From Chryseobacterium gleum (GTDB taxonomy: Bacteria > Bacteroidota > Bacteroidia > Flavobacteriales_D > Crocinitomicaceae), in NCBI GenBank assembly GCA_945897565.1, contig CAMDFN010000005.1, positions 1 through 64,000 on the forward strand: a stretch of DNA of 64,000 nucleotides, in the 5' to 3' direction. Below the pieces are notes generated by a model. It searched no databases and was not told the origin of the DNA. It saw only the letters and a program-made list of their open reading frames with translations. Below are positions 17,188-26,396 of this stretch, in pieces. A program made the translations under genes and the position numbers. The first letter of the stretch is position 1, and each line of letters begins with the position of its first letter.

Positions 17188-18082
17188 CCCTATTGACCGC
17201 GATTTATTGCGCCAAGAATTAAACAGCGAACGTTTTTTGCGCACCACGCGCAAAGGCGGCAACGAAATATACCGCGTCAATGCCGAAAATTCACCGGCTG
17301 TTTTGCAAGAAATCGGGCGCTTGCGCGAACTCACCTTTAGAGCTTCAGGTGGTGGCACAGGCGAAGAAATTGACCTAGACGCGCACGATTTTGGCCCCTA
17401 TGCCTATGACCAACTCATTGTTTGGTCCGTAGAAGACCAAGAAATCATCGGCGGCTACCGCTACAAAATCTGTGCAGAGGCCAAAAATGAAAACGGCGCT
17501 TTTGAGCTGTCTACGACCCACTATTTTGAATTCAGTGACTTATTCAAAAACAACTTTTTACCCTACACCATTGAGCTAGGCAGAAGCTGGGTACAGCCCA
17601 ATTTTCAGCCAAATGTCAATCCTAAAAAAGGTTTGTTTGCACTCGATAACATCTGGGATGGTCTAGGTGCCCTCATCCGCTTTTATCCTCAAATCAAGTA
17701 TTTCTTTGGAAAGGTAACCATGTACCCTGATTACGACCGCGAAAGCAGAGATTTCTTGCTACAGTTTTTACACCACTTTTTCCAAGATCCAGACCACCTC
17801 ATTGAAGCCTTTCATCCTTTAGATTTCCGTTCCAGTTCAGACTTTACCTCACTCGTTTCGGGCTTAGACTTCAAGGAAGCGTTCAAAGTGCTCAATCAAT
17901 TTGTGAGAGATCGGGGCACGTTTATTCCGCCGCTCATGAATATTTACATGAACCTCTCCCCTACCATGCGCACCTTCGATACCGCAGTCAATGCCGATTT
18001 TGGTGCGGTAGAAGAAACGGCAATTTTGGTCACGATAGACGACATCTACTTAGAAAAGAAAGAAAGACACCTTGACTTTTGA
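17171..18082 (+). CDS. GNAT N-acyltransferase, OlsB/GlsB-like (aminolipid synthesis)
   Basis: 303 aa. The sequence has the Acetyltransf_5 layout of OlsB-type enzymes: LRELTFRASGGGTGEEIDLDAHDFGPYAYDQ, IIGGYRYK, and ELGRSWVQPNF followed by LIRFYPQIKYFFGKVTMYPDY. OlsB-like enzymes transfer 3-hydroxyacyl chains from acyl-ACP to an amino acid (ornithine in OlsB, glycine in the Bacteroides glsB product), making a lyso-aminolipid for the PlsC-like partner encoded immediately upstream. Substrate amino acid cannot be read from sequence. The start at 17171 lies inside the upstream gene, supporting coupled translation. Last gene of the operon; the next gene is convergent. Confidence 0.87.
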   Translation: MKTIIDPIDRDLLRQELNSERFLRTTRKGGNEIYRVNAENSPAVLQEIGRLRELTFRASGGGTGEEIDLDAHDFGPYAYDQLIVWSVEDQEIIGGYRYKICAEAKNENGAFELSTTHYFEFSDLFKNNFLPYTIELGRSWVQPNFQPNVNPKKGLFALDNIWDGLGALIRFYPQIKYFFGKVTMYPDYDRESRDFLLQFLHHFFQDPDHLIEAFHPLDFRSSSDFTSLVSGLDFKEAFKVLNQFVRDRGTFIPPLMNIYMNLSPTMRTFDTAVNADFGAVEETAILVTIDDIYLEKKERHLDF

Positions 18083-18095
18083 ACCTATTATAAGT

Positions 18096-18626
18096 TTAGA
18101 GCCAATCGAGGTCTATACGGCCAATTTTTTTCTTGATTTTCAACCTAATTCTAGACAACAACACATCTACATGCTGAAGGCCTAAGCGCTGTTCAATTTC
18201 TTTAGAACTTCGCTTGTACTCGTATTTCATTTTCAAGATCAAGGCCTCCTTTTTATCTACACAACCAAGCGCCTCAAGGTATAAAGCCTGCAATTCCAAT
18301 TCGCGCTGTGGCGCACACTCCTGAGCAGCCAAGACATAGAAGACTGTTGTTTGCTGCCAAACACTGTTTTTCTGCGCCTGATTTTTGCGCAATTGAGAAA
18401 TACAAAAATGCACCAATACTTTTCGCAACCATGCTTTTGATTCAAAGAGATGGCTGTTTTCAGGCTGAAGTTTGGCCAGCTGCGCGTACAAATGGATTGA
18501 AAAATCTTGTAAGACGTCTTGTTGCTGGGCGCCAGTAAAATAGCGTGCAATAATGTGTTTGAAAAACCGCTGCTCCGTTGCGTAGAGGCTTTCAAATTGT
18601 TGGTGGAGGGTACTTGTAGGCTTCAT
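18096..18626 (-). CDS. Sigma-70 family (ECF-like) RNA polymerase sigma factor
   Basis: 176 aa. An N-terminal region 2 helix bundle (QQQDVLQDFSIHLYAQLAKL, then SKAWLRKVLVHFCISQLRK) and a C-terminal region 4 helix-turn-helix (KKEALILKMKYEYKRSSKEIEQRLGL...VDVLLSRIRLKIKKKIG) mark a two-domain sigma factor. No anti-sigma gene is adjacent. It is transcribed divergently from porQ with a 78-bp gap, which is suggestive because an ECF sigma (SigP) regulates T9SS genes in Porphyromonas. Orthology to SigP is not shown. Target promoters unknown. Confidence 0.88.
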   Translation of the reverse strand: MKPTSTLHQQFESLYATEQRFFKHIIARYFTGAQQQDVLQDFSIHLYAQLAKLQPENSHLFESKAWLRKVLVHFCISQLRKNQAQKNSVWQQTTVFYVLAAQECAPQRELELQALYLEALGCVDKKEALILKMKYEYKRSSKEIEQRLGLQHVDVLLSRIRLKIKKKIGRIDLDWL

Positions 18627-18704
18627 GTTTTGGCGATATGCAATTATTGTTCCAAAGTTTTTGACACTATTTTTTATTGTATTTTCACAATCTGATTTGA
18701 CGTT

Positions 18705-19757
18705 ATGCGTTTAAAGCTTATGAAATTAATTGGCTTCATCTTATTTGGCTGCGTTTTCAGCGCACAAGCGCAGTACAGCTGGGGAACACACGCGTTTACG
18801 TACCTGAATCAACTCAATAACGCGACAAACGCAGGGGTTGGCGGCAGGTTATACGCACTCAATGACAAAGAAGTTGGGCTCAGCATAGATCAGCCTGGCC
18901 TCCTAGACGCTTCGCTCAACAACCAATACCACACTTCTGTTGGCATTTTACCGAGCGGTGTGCATTACGGCTCGCTGGTGAGCGCTGTAAAAACCAAATG
19001 GGGTGTTTTTGCGCCTTACTTGCGCTACATGAATTACGGCTCTTTTAACCAGACCAACACAGAAGGGCAAGTTACCGGAACATTTAATGCCTTAGATTAC
19101 AACATCGGCACGAGCTATGCCTATACGCCCAATCCTTATTTTAGAATTGGCGCTCAAATCAATCTCCTTGGTTCACATTTAGAACGGTTTAGCGCTTTTG
19201 GATTCTCTACTCACTTTTCAGCACTTTTGGTGCACCCCAATCAACAATTTGTAGCCGCGCTTGGCCTCAGAAATGCAGGCTATATTTTTAAAGACTACAC
19301 ACCGCAAGCCAATTCTGTGCTGCCCCTAGACGTTTATGCAGCTGTTAGTTTCCGCCTAGCGCATGCACCGTTTCGTTTTCATTTGGTAGGGCATTCACTC
19401 AATCGTTCACAAAATATTTGGCTCGATCCAAATGCCACAGCAACCCTAGATCCGCTCACCGGCGATACCATTCCGGTTTACGCACCCAATATTGGAGAAA
19501 AAATTGCGAACCACCTGCATTTTCAGCTCGAACTCATCCCTAAAGGAGCCATTCAAATTCGAATGGGTTTTGATTACAACCGCAGACAACAACTGAAACT
19601 CGATGATTTTCCTGGCCTAGCGGGCTTTTCTTTTGGAACGCGCTTGCACATCAAGCGTTTTGATCTCGACTACGCCGTTCAGTTTTATTCCAAAGCTGGC
19701 AGCATCCAAACCATCGGGCTCAGCACCGATTTAGCGCGTCTTAAAAAGAAAATTTAG
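18705..19757 (+). CDS. porQ: Type IX secretion system protein PorQ
   Basis: 350 aa. Signal peptide ends near AQAQYSWG (the start could be either Met1 or Met6, 15 bp apart). The mature protein shows the PorQ opening (GTHAFTYLNQLNNATNAGVGG) and repeated amphipathic strands of an outer-membrane beta-barrel (LGSHLERFSAFGFSTHFSALLV, RIGAQINLLG). PorQ works with PorU, PorV and PorZ in the attachment complex that removes sorting tails and fixes T9SS cargo at the cell surface. Several cargo candidates are encoded in this window. The gene ends with a 4-bp overlap with the convergent trmN6. Confidence 0.87.
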   Translation: MRLKLMKLIGFILFGCVFSAQAQYSWGTHAFTYLNQLNNATNAGVGGRLYALNDKEVGLSIDQPGLLDASLNNQYHTSVGILPSGVHYGSLVSAVKTKWGVFAPYLRYMNYGSFNQTNTEGQVTGTFNALDYNIGTSYAYTPNPYFRIGAQINLLGSHLERFSAFGFSTHFSALLVHPNQQFVAALGLRNAGYIFKDYTPQANSVLPLDVYAAVSFRLAHAPFRFHLVGHSLNRSQNIWLDPNATATLDPLTGDTIPVYAPNIGEKIANHLHFQLELIPKGAIQIRMGFDYNRRQQLKLDDFPGLAGFSFGTRLHIKRFDLDYAVQFYSKAGSIQTIGLSTDLARLKKKI

Positions 19758-20461
19758 ATTGGCCTGTCATGAAAATGCCCTGCTAGCTTGCGGTAATCTG
19801 CATGATAGCTCCCGTCCAAATCTCGAATAAAATAAGTCCGAACTTTATCTTTTTTGGCATTTCTCTCCAAACACAAAACCCAACGCTTGTCTAATTTTTG
19901 CGCATTCGCATGAAAATGAATTTCTTGCGCACAGTTCCAACCCTGCAATTGACAAAAATCTAGTGTCTGAGCAGCTAGTAAAGGCGGCAAAATAAGCCAA
20001 ATTTGGCCCGCTTCATGACAGCGCAAACAAAGGTCTTGAAGTAAGTCAAAATAAGCAGGTTCAGCCATGTGTTTGGCCTGCTGATCAAGCGCGTGTTGCG
20101 CTGGTAAACTATCGATAAAAAATGGAGGATTCGAGACGACTACATCGTATTTTTGATCCAAAGGCAAGGCAGAAAGTGTGGTTTGAATGGCCTTTAAGCG
20201 GGAAGCATATCTAGAATTTCCAAAATTGAACTGCGCGTCTTGTACGGCGCCTTCGCTCGGATCAATACCTGTGATGTGGACTTCATCAAAGCGAGAAGCA
20301 AGCATTAATGCGATGACACCATTGCCCGTACCTACATCTAGGATTTTCAAGTGCTTATGGGGTATTTGGACGCTCGCACCCAATAAAATAGCGTCCGTAC
20401 TGACCTTTAACGGACTATTCTCTTGACGAACAGTAAAATCTTTAAAGGCAAATACGGCCAT
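19754..20461 (-). CDS. trmN6: tRNA1(Val) adenine(37)-N6-methyltransferase TrmN6-like
   Basis: 235 aa from the ATG at 20461. The longer track ORF (from 20518) runs into proS and is rejected because [28 protein letters not shown] is the normal family N-terminus. SAM-binding motif LDVGTGNGVIALML and the N6-adenine motif NPPFF are present. The enzyme methylates A37 of tRNA-Val. Its ATG shares one base with the proS stop (TAATG), so translation is likely coupled and both act in tRNA biology. Confidence 0.9.
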   Translation of the reverse strand: MAVFAFKDFTVRQENSPLKVSTDAILLGASVQIPHKHLKILDVGTGNGVIALMLASRFDEVHITGIDPSEGAVQDAQFNFGNSRYASRLKAIQTTLSALPLDQKYDVVVSNPPFFIDSLPAQHALDQQAKHMAEPAYFDLLQDLCLRCHEAGQIWLILPPLLAAQTLDFCQLQGWNCAQEIHFHANAQKLDKRWVLCLERNAKKDKVRTYFIRDLDGSYHADYRKLAGHFHDRPI

Positions 20462-21933
20462 TAATAAGCTTTGGCAAACACAACACGACCTGCTGATGGC
20501 TTCCCTGTGACCATACAAACACCAGGCTCCGGTTGCTGATCAAAAGGAATGCAACGAATGGTGGCTTTGGTCTCTTGCTTGATGCGTTCTTCGGTTTCGG
20601 CAGTGCCGTCCCAATGGGCCAAGAAAAAACCGCCATTTTCAATGTCGATCTTGAATTGTTCGTAAGAATCTATGGTGTGTGTATTGGCAGTGCGGAAATC
20701 TACCGCACGCTGTAAGAGATTTTGTTGAATGTCTTTTAATAGGGACTCAATGACCTCCACTAAATTAGCGAAATCGAGGGTTTCTTTGGATTTGGTATCG
20801 CGACGAGCCACTTCAATTTTGCCGTTCTCGAGATCGCGCGGCCCCATGGCCAAACGCACGGGAACACCTTTGGTTTCGTATTCGGCGAACTTCCATCCTG
20901 GGCGACGGTTGTCGTCGTTGTCGTATTTGAAGCGAATGCCTTTTGCCTTGAATTCTTGTGCCAATTGTTGGAATTTGACATTGATTTGATTGAGCTCTTC
21001 TTCGGTGCGGTAAATAGGCACTCCAACTACTTGAATTGGCGCCAAAGCCGGCGGCACAATAAGCCCTTCGTCGTCAGAATGCGTCATGATAAGCGCACCC
21101 ATTAAGCGTGTGGAAACACCCCAAGAGGTAGCCCAAACGTAGTCTAGCTTGCCTTCTTTATCTGCAAATTTTACTTCAAAAGCCTTGGCAAAATTCTGAC
21201 CAAGAAAATGACTTGTGCCCGCCTGCAAGGCCTTGCCGTCTTGCATGAGGGCTTCAATACAGAGCGTGTCTTCGGCTCCGGCAAAGCGTTCGCTCGCAGT
21301 TTTACGGCCTTTGAGTACTGGCATGGCCATGTAGTTTTCGGCAAATTCTGCGTAGACGTCTAGCATTTGTTCGGCCTCGGCAATCGCTTCTGTTTTGGTT
21401 GCGTGAGCGGTGTGTCCTTCTTGCCACAAGAATTCTGTTGTGCGCAAAAACAAACGCGTGCGCATTTCCCAGCGGACTACATTGGCCCATTGATTGATCA
21501 AGATGGGGAGGTCGCGATAAGACTGTATCCAGTTTTTATAAGAATTCCAGATAATGGTTTCTGAGGTGGGGCGAACGATGAGTTCTTCTTGTAATTTAGC
21601 GTCTGGATCCACAATAATGCCGCTGCCGTCTTCGGCATTTTTGAGGCGATAATGTGTGACCACAGCACATTCTTTGGCAAAGCCGTCGACGTGCGCAGCT
21701 TCTTTACTGAGGTAGCTCTTGGGAATAAAGAGTGGGAAATAGGCATTCGAATGGCCAGTTTCTTTGAATTTGGCATCGAGGACGTCGCGCATGTTTTCCC
21801 AGATGGCATAGCCATAAGGTTTGATGACCATACAACCGCGCACATCGGAGTGCTCAGCGAGGTCGGCTTTATAAACGAGGTCGTTGTACCAGGTTGCGTA
21901 ATCTTCTTGACGGGAGACTTTCTTTTCGGCCAT
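20461..21933 (-). CDS. proS: Prolyl-tRNA synthetase (short, archaeal/eukaryotic-type)
   Basis: 490 aa starting [20 protein letters not shown]. The eight residues added by the track ORF are not family-like. Class II synthetase features are visible: [18 protein letters not shown], the motif 2 loop [26 protein letters not shown], and a [14 protein letters not shown] stretch. It lacks the editing insertion of the long bacterial ProRS, and the length fits ProS type 3, which is normal for Bacteroidota. It charges tRNA-Pro. Followed directly by trmN6 and preceded, 36 bp upstream, by the LtaS-like gene. Confidence 0.95.
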   Translation of the reverse strand: MAEKKVSRQEDYATWYNDLVYKADLAEHSDVRGCMVIKPYGYAIWENMRDVLDAKFKETGHSNAYFPLFIPKSYLSKEAAHVDGFAKECAVVTHYRLKNAEDGSGIIVDPDAKLQEELIVRPTSETIIWNSYKNWIQSYRDLPILINQWANVVRWEMRTRLFLRTTEFLWQEGHTAHATKTEAIAEAEQMLDVYAEFAENYMAMPVLKGRKTASERFAGAEDTLCIEALMQDGKALQAGTSHFLGQNFAKAFEVKFADKEGKLDYVWATSWGVSTRLMGALIMTHSDDEGLIVPPALAPIQVVGVPIYRTEEELNQINVKFQQLAQEFKAKGIRFKYDNDDNRRPGWKFAEYETKGVPVRLAMGPRDLENGKIEVARRDTKSKETLDFANLVEVIESLLKDIQQNLLQRAVDFRTANTHTIDSYEQFKIDIENGGFFLAHWDGTAETEERIKQETKATIRCIPFDQQPEPGVCMVTGKPSAGRVVFAKAY

Positions 21934-21969
21934 AGTGTGCTTGCTTTGAAAGCGCAAAGATAAGCAATT

Positions 21970-23811
21970 CTATGGTAAGCGGGGCTTGGTCGTTTGCGGA
22001 GAACAACGGTTTTGCAACAAACTATTCATGTAGAACTGATACAAGACACTCATTTGTTGGCTCACCTTCGCCTCTTCTTTTGAATAATTGCGCTGTATGC
22101 CGGGGGTCCAGGCAATGGGCAGTAGATTGGTGCCATTATAAATGAAAGACAGTAAATTGCCGTTGTCATAGACCATTTTCTGACCTTGATTGACTTCAAA
22201 ACAAGATGAACCCAATTGATAAGGTGATTTTTCATACCCTAAAAGATCGAGTAGCGTTGGCATGATGTCTATTTGCTGAAAAACAACTCCTTTGGCAGGT
22301 TTAGGAATATCCAGCGCAGGGTGGTAAAAAGCAATTGGAATGTGGTAGCGCCAGTCAAGTGTTTGGAATTGTCGCTGACGGGTTGGGCCAACATGATCAG
22401 CGGTAATCACAAACAAGGTGTTTTTGAACCAAGACTCATTTTGATACCGCTTGAAAAAGCGACGCAGTGAAAAATCAGTGTAAGAAATTGTTTTGCATAA
22501 AGGCTCCGGGCCTTTTTTTAATTTGGCCTTAAACGCAGCCGGTACTTTATAGGGATGGTGTGAACTCAAAGTAAAAATAGTGCTGAAAAAGGGTTGCTTG
22601 ACCTTTTGCAGTTCACTGCCAAAGAAGTGGAGCATATGGTGATCCCAGATACCCCAGTTGCCGTCAAAATGTGCCTGATTCGGATAAGATTCCATGCCTT
22701 TATAGGTATCTACACCAATTGCTTTTGTAAAACTCTTGAAACTCATAGAGCCTTCTTTGGCACCGTGATAAAATGAGGTCTTGTAGCCTTTTGATTTGAG
22801 TATTTGTGGCAGGCTATTGAGTTGATTACTGCAATACGGAGAAAGTATATAAGACTCTGGTAGCCAAGAAGGCATGCCCGCCAAAATGGCAGGAACGGCA
22901 TCCATTGAAGTGCGGCCATTGGCAACGGCATATTCAAAAAACAGACCTTTCTGTAGCAGTGAATCTAGAAAAGGACTGTAAGATTTTGGACTATTTGGGC
23001 CCGCGTAGTTTGTGCCAAAGCTTTCTAAAATCAAGACAACAACATTGGTGTTTTTGGGCAGCGTAGAATGCACTTGTTTGTTTTTGCTTGGCAAAAGACT
23101 TTGCATTGTACGATTTGAATGGATCTTGACCAATTGAGTTGAACCATCATTGGTTGTTTTGAGTACCGTAAAAGCTGTATTGAGCACAATTGGCGCTTGC
23201 TCAAGGCTACTTAGAGCAGTTGCATCTATAATGCCAATTGGGCGCAATTGAACACCTCCTCTTCCCATGACAACTACAAAACCAAATAGCAAAAAATAGC
23301 GCAACCATTGTTGTTTGTTTTTCCAATCAAAATGTATCGCATCAAACTTCTTGATCTGTTGCCATAATAAATAGAACAAGCAAACAAATACCAATGGGAG
23401 CCACCAAAACTCCAGTAAAAATTCTCCAGCTAAGGAGCTCGATTCTGTACCGGTGAGCAGATGTAGGAAATAACTAAAACCCGAACGTTTTTGAGTGTAA
23501 GAAAAATAGGCGATATCCCAACTGTTGAGCACGAGGATCGTAAATGCGAGAACAACCATGTAAAATTTGGCCAGCATTTGGAATGACTTTTTGGCTGTCG
23601 TCCCTAATTTATTGCTGAGCGGATGCAACAATAAGAACAATGGTAAGCTCAGTAGAGCGATTGTAACCAAATCGAAATAGCAACCGATTACAAACAATGA
23701 GGGATCGATTTGCTTGAAAAAGGTAGCGTTTTGCAGTGTGAAAGCTACACGCAAGATGCTCATGCTGGATAATAAGCCAAGAAAAAACTTAAATATGGGC
23801 TTTGCGTTCAA
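21970..23811 (-). CDS. LtaS-like membrane phosphotransferase/sulfatase-fold protein
   Basis: 613 aa. About five N-terminal membrane helices (residues 1-185) are followed by an extracytoplasmic alkaline-phosphatase-fold domain. Metal and catalytic positions are visible: VVLILESFGTNY, NGRTSMDAVPAILAGMPS with the likely nucleophile Thr, and FVITADHVG. The family contains lipoteichoic acid synthase, phosphoethanolamine transferases and osmoregulated-glucan modifying enzymes. In this Gram-negative lineage it probably transfers a phosphoglycerol- or phosphoethanolamine-type group to an envelope glycan. It lies 4 bp after the E1 gene in a leftward run. Confidence 0.88.
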   Translation of the reverse strand: MNAKPIFKFFLGLLSSMSILRVAFTLQNATFFKQIDPSLFVIGCYFDLVTIALLSLPLFLLLHPLSNKLGTTAKKSFQMLAKFYMVVLAFTILVLNSWDIAYFSYTQKRSGFSYFLHLLTGTESSSLAGEFLLEFWWLPLVFVCLFYLLWQQIKKFDAIHFDWKNKQQWLRYFLLFGFVVVMGRGGVQLRPIGIIDATALSSLEQAPIVLNTAFTVLKTTNDGSTQLVKIHSNRTMQSLLPSKNKQVHSTLPKNTNVVVLILESFGTNYAGPNSPKSYSPFLDSLLQKGLFFEYAVANGRTSMDAVPAILAGMPSWLPESYILSPYCSNQLNSLPQILKSKGYKTSFYHGAKEGSMSFKSFTKAIGVDTYKGMESYPNQAHFDGNWGIWDHHMLHFFGSELQKVKQPFFSTIFTLSSHHPYKVPAAFKAKLKKGPEPLCKTISYTDFSLRRFFKRYQNESWFKNTLFVITADHVGPTRQRQFQTLDWRYHIPIAFYHPALDIPKPAKGVVFQQIDIMPTLLDLLGYEKSPYQLGSSCFEVNQGQKMVYDNGNLLSFIYNGTNLLPIAWTPGIQRNYSKEEAKVSQQMSVLYQFYMNSLLQNRCSPQTTKPRLP

Positions 23812-23815
23812 GGGG

Positions 23816-25810
23816 TCAGTAGGCCAAAAGTTTGTCGATGGTAGAAAGCAAGCGGCTGCTCGCTAAATATTGTTGTTCGAGGTCTGCGGCAAATGGAACT
23901 GGGGTGTCTAAGGAAGCCACGCGCAAGACGGGCGCATCTAGCTGTGCAAAACAATATTCATTGACCAAAGCCACAACTTCTCCACCGATGCCTGCAGTGA
24001 GGGTATCTTCGTGCAGAACCAATACGCGCCCAGTTTTGCCTGCTGCGGCAATGATGGCTTCTACATCGAGTGGCAATAAGGTGCGCAAATCGAGGATTTC
24101 AAAAGTGTGATCAGGACGCTGAGCCGCGGCATCTAGCGCCCAATGCACGCCCAGGCCATAGGTAATAATGGTGAGGTCTTGGCCTTCTTTGGCGAGCGCT
24201 GCTTTGCCAATTGGTGTGTTGTAATAACCTGCTGGAACTTCGCCTTTTAGGCTGCGGTACAAAAACTTATGCTCAAAGAAAAGAACAGGGTTTGGATCTT
24301 CGAATGCAGCAAGTAAAAGACCTTTCGCGTCTTGCGGATTGGATGGATATACTACTTTCAAGCCTGGGGTGTGTACAAACCAGGCTTCATTGCTTTGCGA
24401 ATGAAAAGGGCCTGCAGCTGTACCTGCTCCTGTAGGCATACGCACCACGACATCTGCGTTCTGACCCCAGCGCCAATGCATTTTGGCTAAATTATTGACA
24501 ATCTGATTGAAACCAACAGTTACAAAGTCGGCAAATTGCATTTCAACCATGGCTTTCATACCAGAAATACTCAAGCCCAAACCGGCGCCAATAATAGCTG
24601 ATTCACAAAGTGGTGTATTGCGAACGCGGTCTTTGCCGAAGATCTCTACAAAACCTTCAGTGACCTTAAAAGCGCCGCCGTATTCGGCGATATCTTGCCC
24701 CATAAGTACTAGCTCAGGATGCTTGTGCATGGCTTCGCGCAAGCCATCTTGAATGGCATCAATAAAGCGCACTTCTGTTGAGGCTTCTGTTGGTGCAACA
24801 GGCTCAAAAGTATGTGGCGCATAGACATCGTTGCGTTCTTGAGCGAGGTCGGGAATAATTTGGGGAGCAGCATTGGCTTGATCAAAAGCATGCTGAATAT
24901 CTTCTTTATATTGTTGTTTGATGCTTTCAATGGTTTGCGCATCGAGCACACCTTCTTGTAGTAGATAGGCTTCGAAGTTGCTCACTGGGTCTTTGGACTC
25001 CCATTCTGTTTGCAGGCCTTCTGGGTAATATTTGGTGCCCGAGGCTTCTTCATGGCCACGCATGCGAAAGGTCATGAGCTCTAAGATGAAAGGACGCGGG
25101 TTTTCTTGAATTTGTGCACGAATTTGACGCACCGTTTCGATGACCGCCAGTATGTTGTTGCCATCTACTTGAATGGCATCCATGCCATAGCCGATACCTT
25201 TATCGATGAATTGCTTGCAGCGGAATTGTTCTGAAGACGGCGTGCTTAAGCCCCAACGGTTGTTTTCTATGGCAAAAATAACGGGGAGCTGCCAAACAGC
25301 AGCTACGTTGAGCGCTTCGTGAAAATCGCCTTCAGACGCACCGCCATCACCAGTAAAAACAAGCGTGGTATCTTGGTTCTTACGGACTTTCGACGACAGC
25401 GCTATGCCATCGGCAATACCTAGTTGGGGCCCTAAATGAGAAATCATGCCCACCAATTTGTGCTCTTGAGTGCCGAAGTGAAAACTGCGGTCACGGCCTT
25501 TGGTGTAGCCGTCGGCTTTACCTTGAAATTGCGCAAACAAGCGCTGTAAGGGTATCTGACGGGTGGTAAAAACACCTAAATTGCGGTGCATCGGCAAAAT
25601 GTATTCGTGCGCAGCCATAGCATAGGCGCAACCTACAGAAACGGCTTCTTGTCCCCAGCCCGAGAACCACTTTGTAATCTTGCCTTGTCTGAGCAAAATA
25701 AGCATTTTTTCCTCGATTATGCGAGGCAATACCAATTGCTTATAAATGGCGATGAGTTCTTCTGTTGCGAAGGAATGTTGTTGGTAATTGATGGGGTCTT
25801 GGTCTGGCAT
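23816..25810 (-). CDS. 2-oxo acid dehydrogenase E1, alpha and beta subunits fused (branched-chain type)
   Basis: 664 aa. Residues 1-330 are E1-alpha: HRNLGVF, GRDRSFHFG and the thiamine-diphosphate motif GDGGASEGDFHEALN...ENN. Residues 345-664 are E1-beta: FIDAIQDGLREAMHKHPELVLMGQDIAEYGGAF, TPLCESAIIGAGLGL and AGPFHSQSNEAWF. Both halves appear complete, so one chain carries the full TPP-dependent decarboxylase. The beta-half GPFHSQS phrase favours a branched-chain 2-oxo acid complex over pyruvate dehydrogenase, though substrate is an inference. The lipoyl E2 partner could be the gene at 57888. A lipoprotein gene is 4 bp upstream. Confidence 0.92.
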   Translation of the reverse strand: MPDQDPINYQQHSFATEELIAIYKQLVLPRIIEEKMLILLRQGKITKWFSGWGQEAVSVGCAYAMAAHEYILPMHRNLGVFTTRQIPLQRLFAQFQGKADGYTKGRDRSFHFGTQEHKLVGMISHLGPQLGIADGIALSSKVRKNQDTTLVFTGDGGASEGDFHEALNVAAVWQLPVIFAIENNRWGLSTPSSEQFRCKQFIDKGIGYGMDAIQVDGNNILAVIETVRQIRAQIQENPRPFILELMTFRMRGHEEASGTKYYPEGLQTEWESKDPVSNFEAYLLQEGVLDAQTIESIKQQYKEDIQHAFDQANAAPQIIPDLAQERNDVYAPHTFEPVAPTEASTEVRFIDAIQDGLREAMHKHPELVLMGQDIAEYGGAFKVTEGFVEIFGKDRVRNTPLCESAIIGAGLGLSISGMKAMVEMQFADFVTVGFNQIVNNLAKMHWRWGQNADVVVRMPTGAGTAAGPFHSQSNEAWFVHTPGLKVVYPSNPQDAKGLLLAAFEDPNPVLFFEHKFLYRSLKGEVPAGYYNTPIGKAALAKEGQDLTIITYGLGVHWALDAAAQRPDHTFEILDLRTLLPLDVEAIIAAAGKTGRVLVLHEDTLTAGIGGEVVALVNEYCFAQLDAPVLRVASLDTPVPFAADLEQQYLASSRLLSTIDKLLAY

Positions 25811-25814
25811 TATA

Positions 25815-26363
25815 TTATACTTTTAAACCGCGGACAACGCGTTCTTTGCGTTTGGTGCGCTCTAGTTTTTTCTTCACGATCAATAAATGTGCTGCACGTG
25901 GAGCGCCTCTAGTGAGGTCTACTTTGTATTCGTTGCCGCCGTAGTTGATGCGGGCACCACCTTGCGCCGACCAATCTGCATCCAAATAATAACGACGCAC
26001 ACTTGCGCCATCTGTTTTGGTGGCAAAAGGAATAGCGCGCTGGTCTCCGGTTTCAAAACGAACAAGAATTTGGCCGGCATCGCCGAAGTTTTCAAAAATA
26101 CAGCGCGTTCCGGCAGGAATCACTACGGATTCTGATTGTGAATTGGAACTAGAAACAAGCGCGCCGTTTTGAGTTGTCAGCTCGCTTGATTGCTTGTTGA
26201 TCTGGTTTAAAATAATGGTGTGAGATGTATAAAACTGGACTTGGCGGAGTTTATCTTCGGTATCTAGACTAAATTCGTCTCGGATGGCAGTGGTATAAGG
26301 AATTTTGGTTCCGCATGAGGCCGTAAGGGCCGCAAGAAGGATAAAAAGTGTGAATTGTTTCAT
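25815..26363 (-). CDS. Unknown lipoprotein
   Basis: 182 aa. The N-terminus MKQFTLFILLAALTASCG has a lipobox with Cys at residue 17. Residues 30-65 might form a helix and are followed by a beta-rich domain (SVVIPAGTRCIFENFG, ILVRFETGDQRAIPFATK). The last 20 residues are very basic (KKKLERTKRKERVVRGLKV). I do not recognise a family. First gene of the leftward run ending at trmN6, although a functional link with E1 is doubtful. Own promoter candidate overlaps that of the divergent gene at 26397. Confidence 0.8.
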   Translation of the reverse strand: MKQFTLFILLAALTASCGTKIPYTTAIRDEFSLDTEDKLRQVQFYTSHTIILNQINKQSSELTTQNGALVSSSNSQSESVVIPAGTRCIFENFGDAGQILVRFETGDQRAIPFATKTDGASVRRYYLDADWSAQGGARINYGGNEYKVDLTRGAPRAAHLLIVKKKLERTKRKERVVRGLKV

Positions 26364-26369
26364 AGTTGT

Positions 26370-26377
26370 TAAATTTG
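26370..26377 (+). promoter_or_regulatory. -7 promoter element (TAAATTTG) for the 26397 gene
   Basis: Exact TAnnTTTG match, 19 bp before the ATG at 26397. It sits within 10 bp of an opposing element on the minus strand, so the two promoters share the same 33-bp gap. Confidence 0.45.
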
Positions 26378-26379
26378 TT

Positions 26380-26387
26380 CAAAATTA
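26380..26387 (-). promoter_or_regulatory. -7 promoter element (TAATTTTG) for the lipoprotein-E1-proS run
   Basis: Exact TAnnTTTG match on the minus strand, 16 bp before the lipoprotein ATG at 26363. It faces the plus-strand element at 26370. Confidence 0.45.
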
Positions 26388-26396
26388 ATTAAAAAG

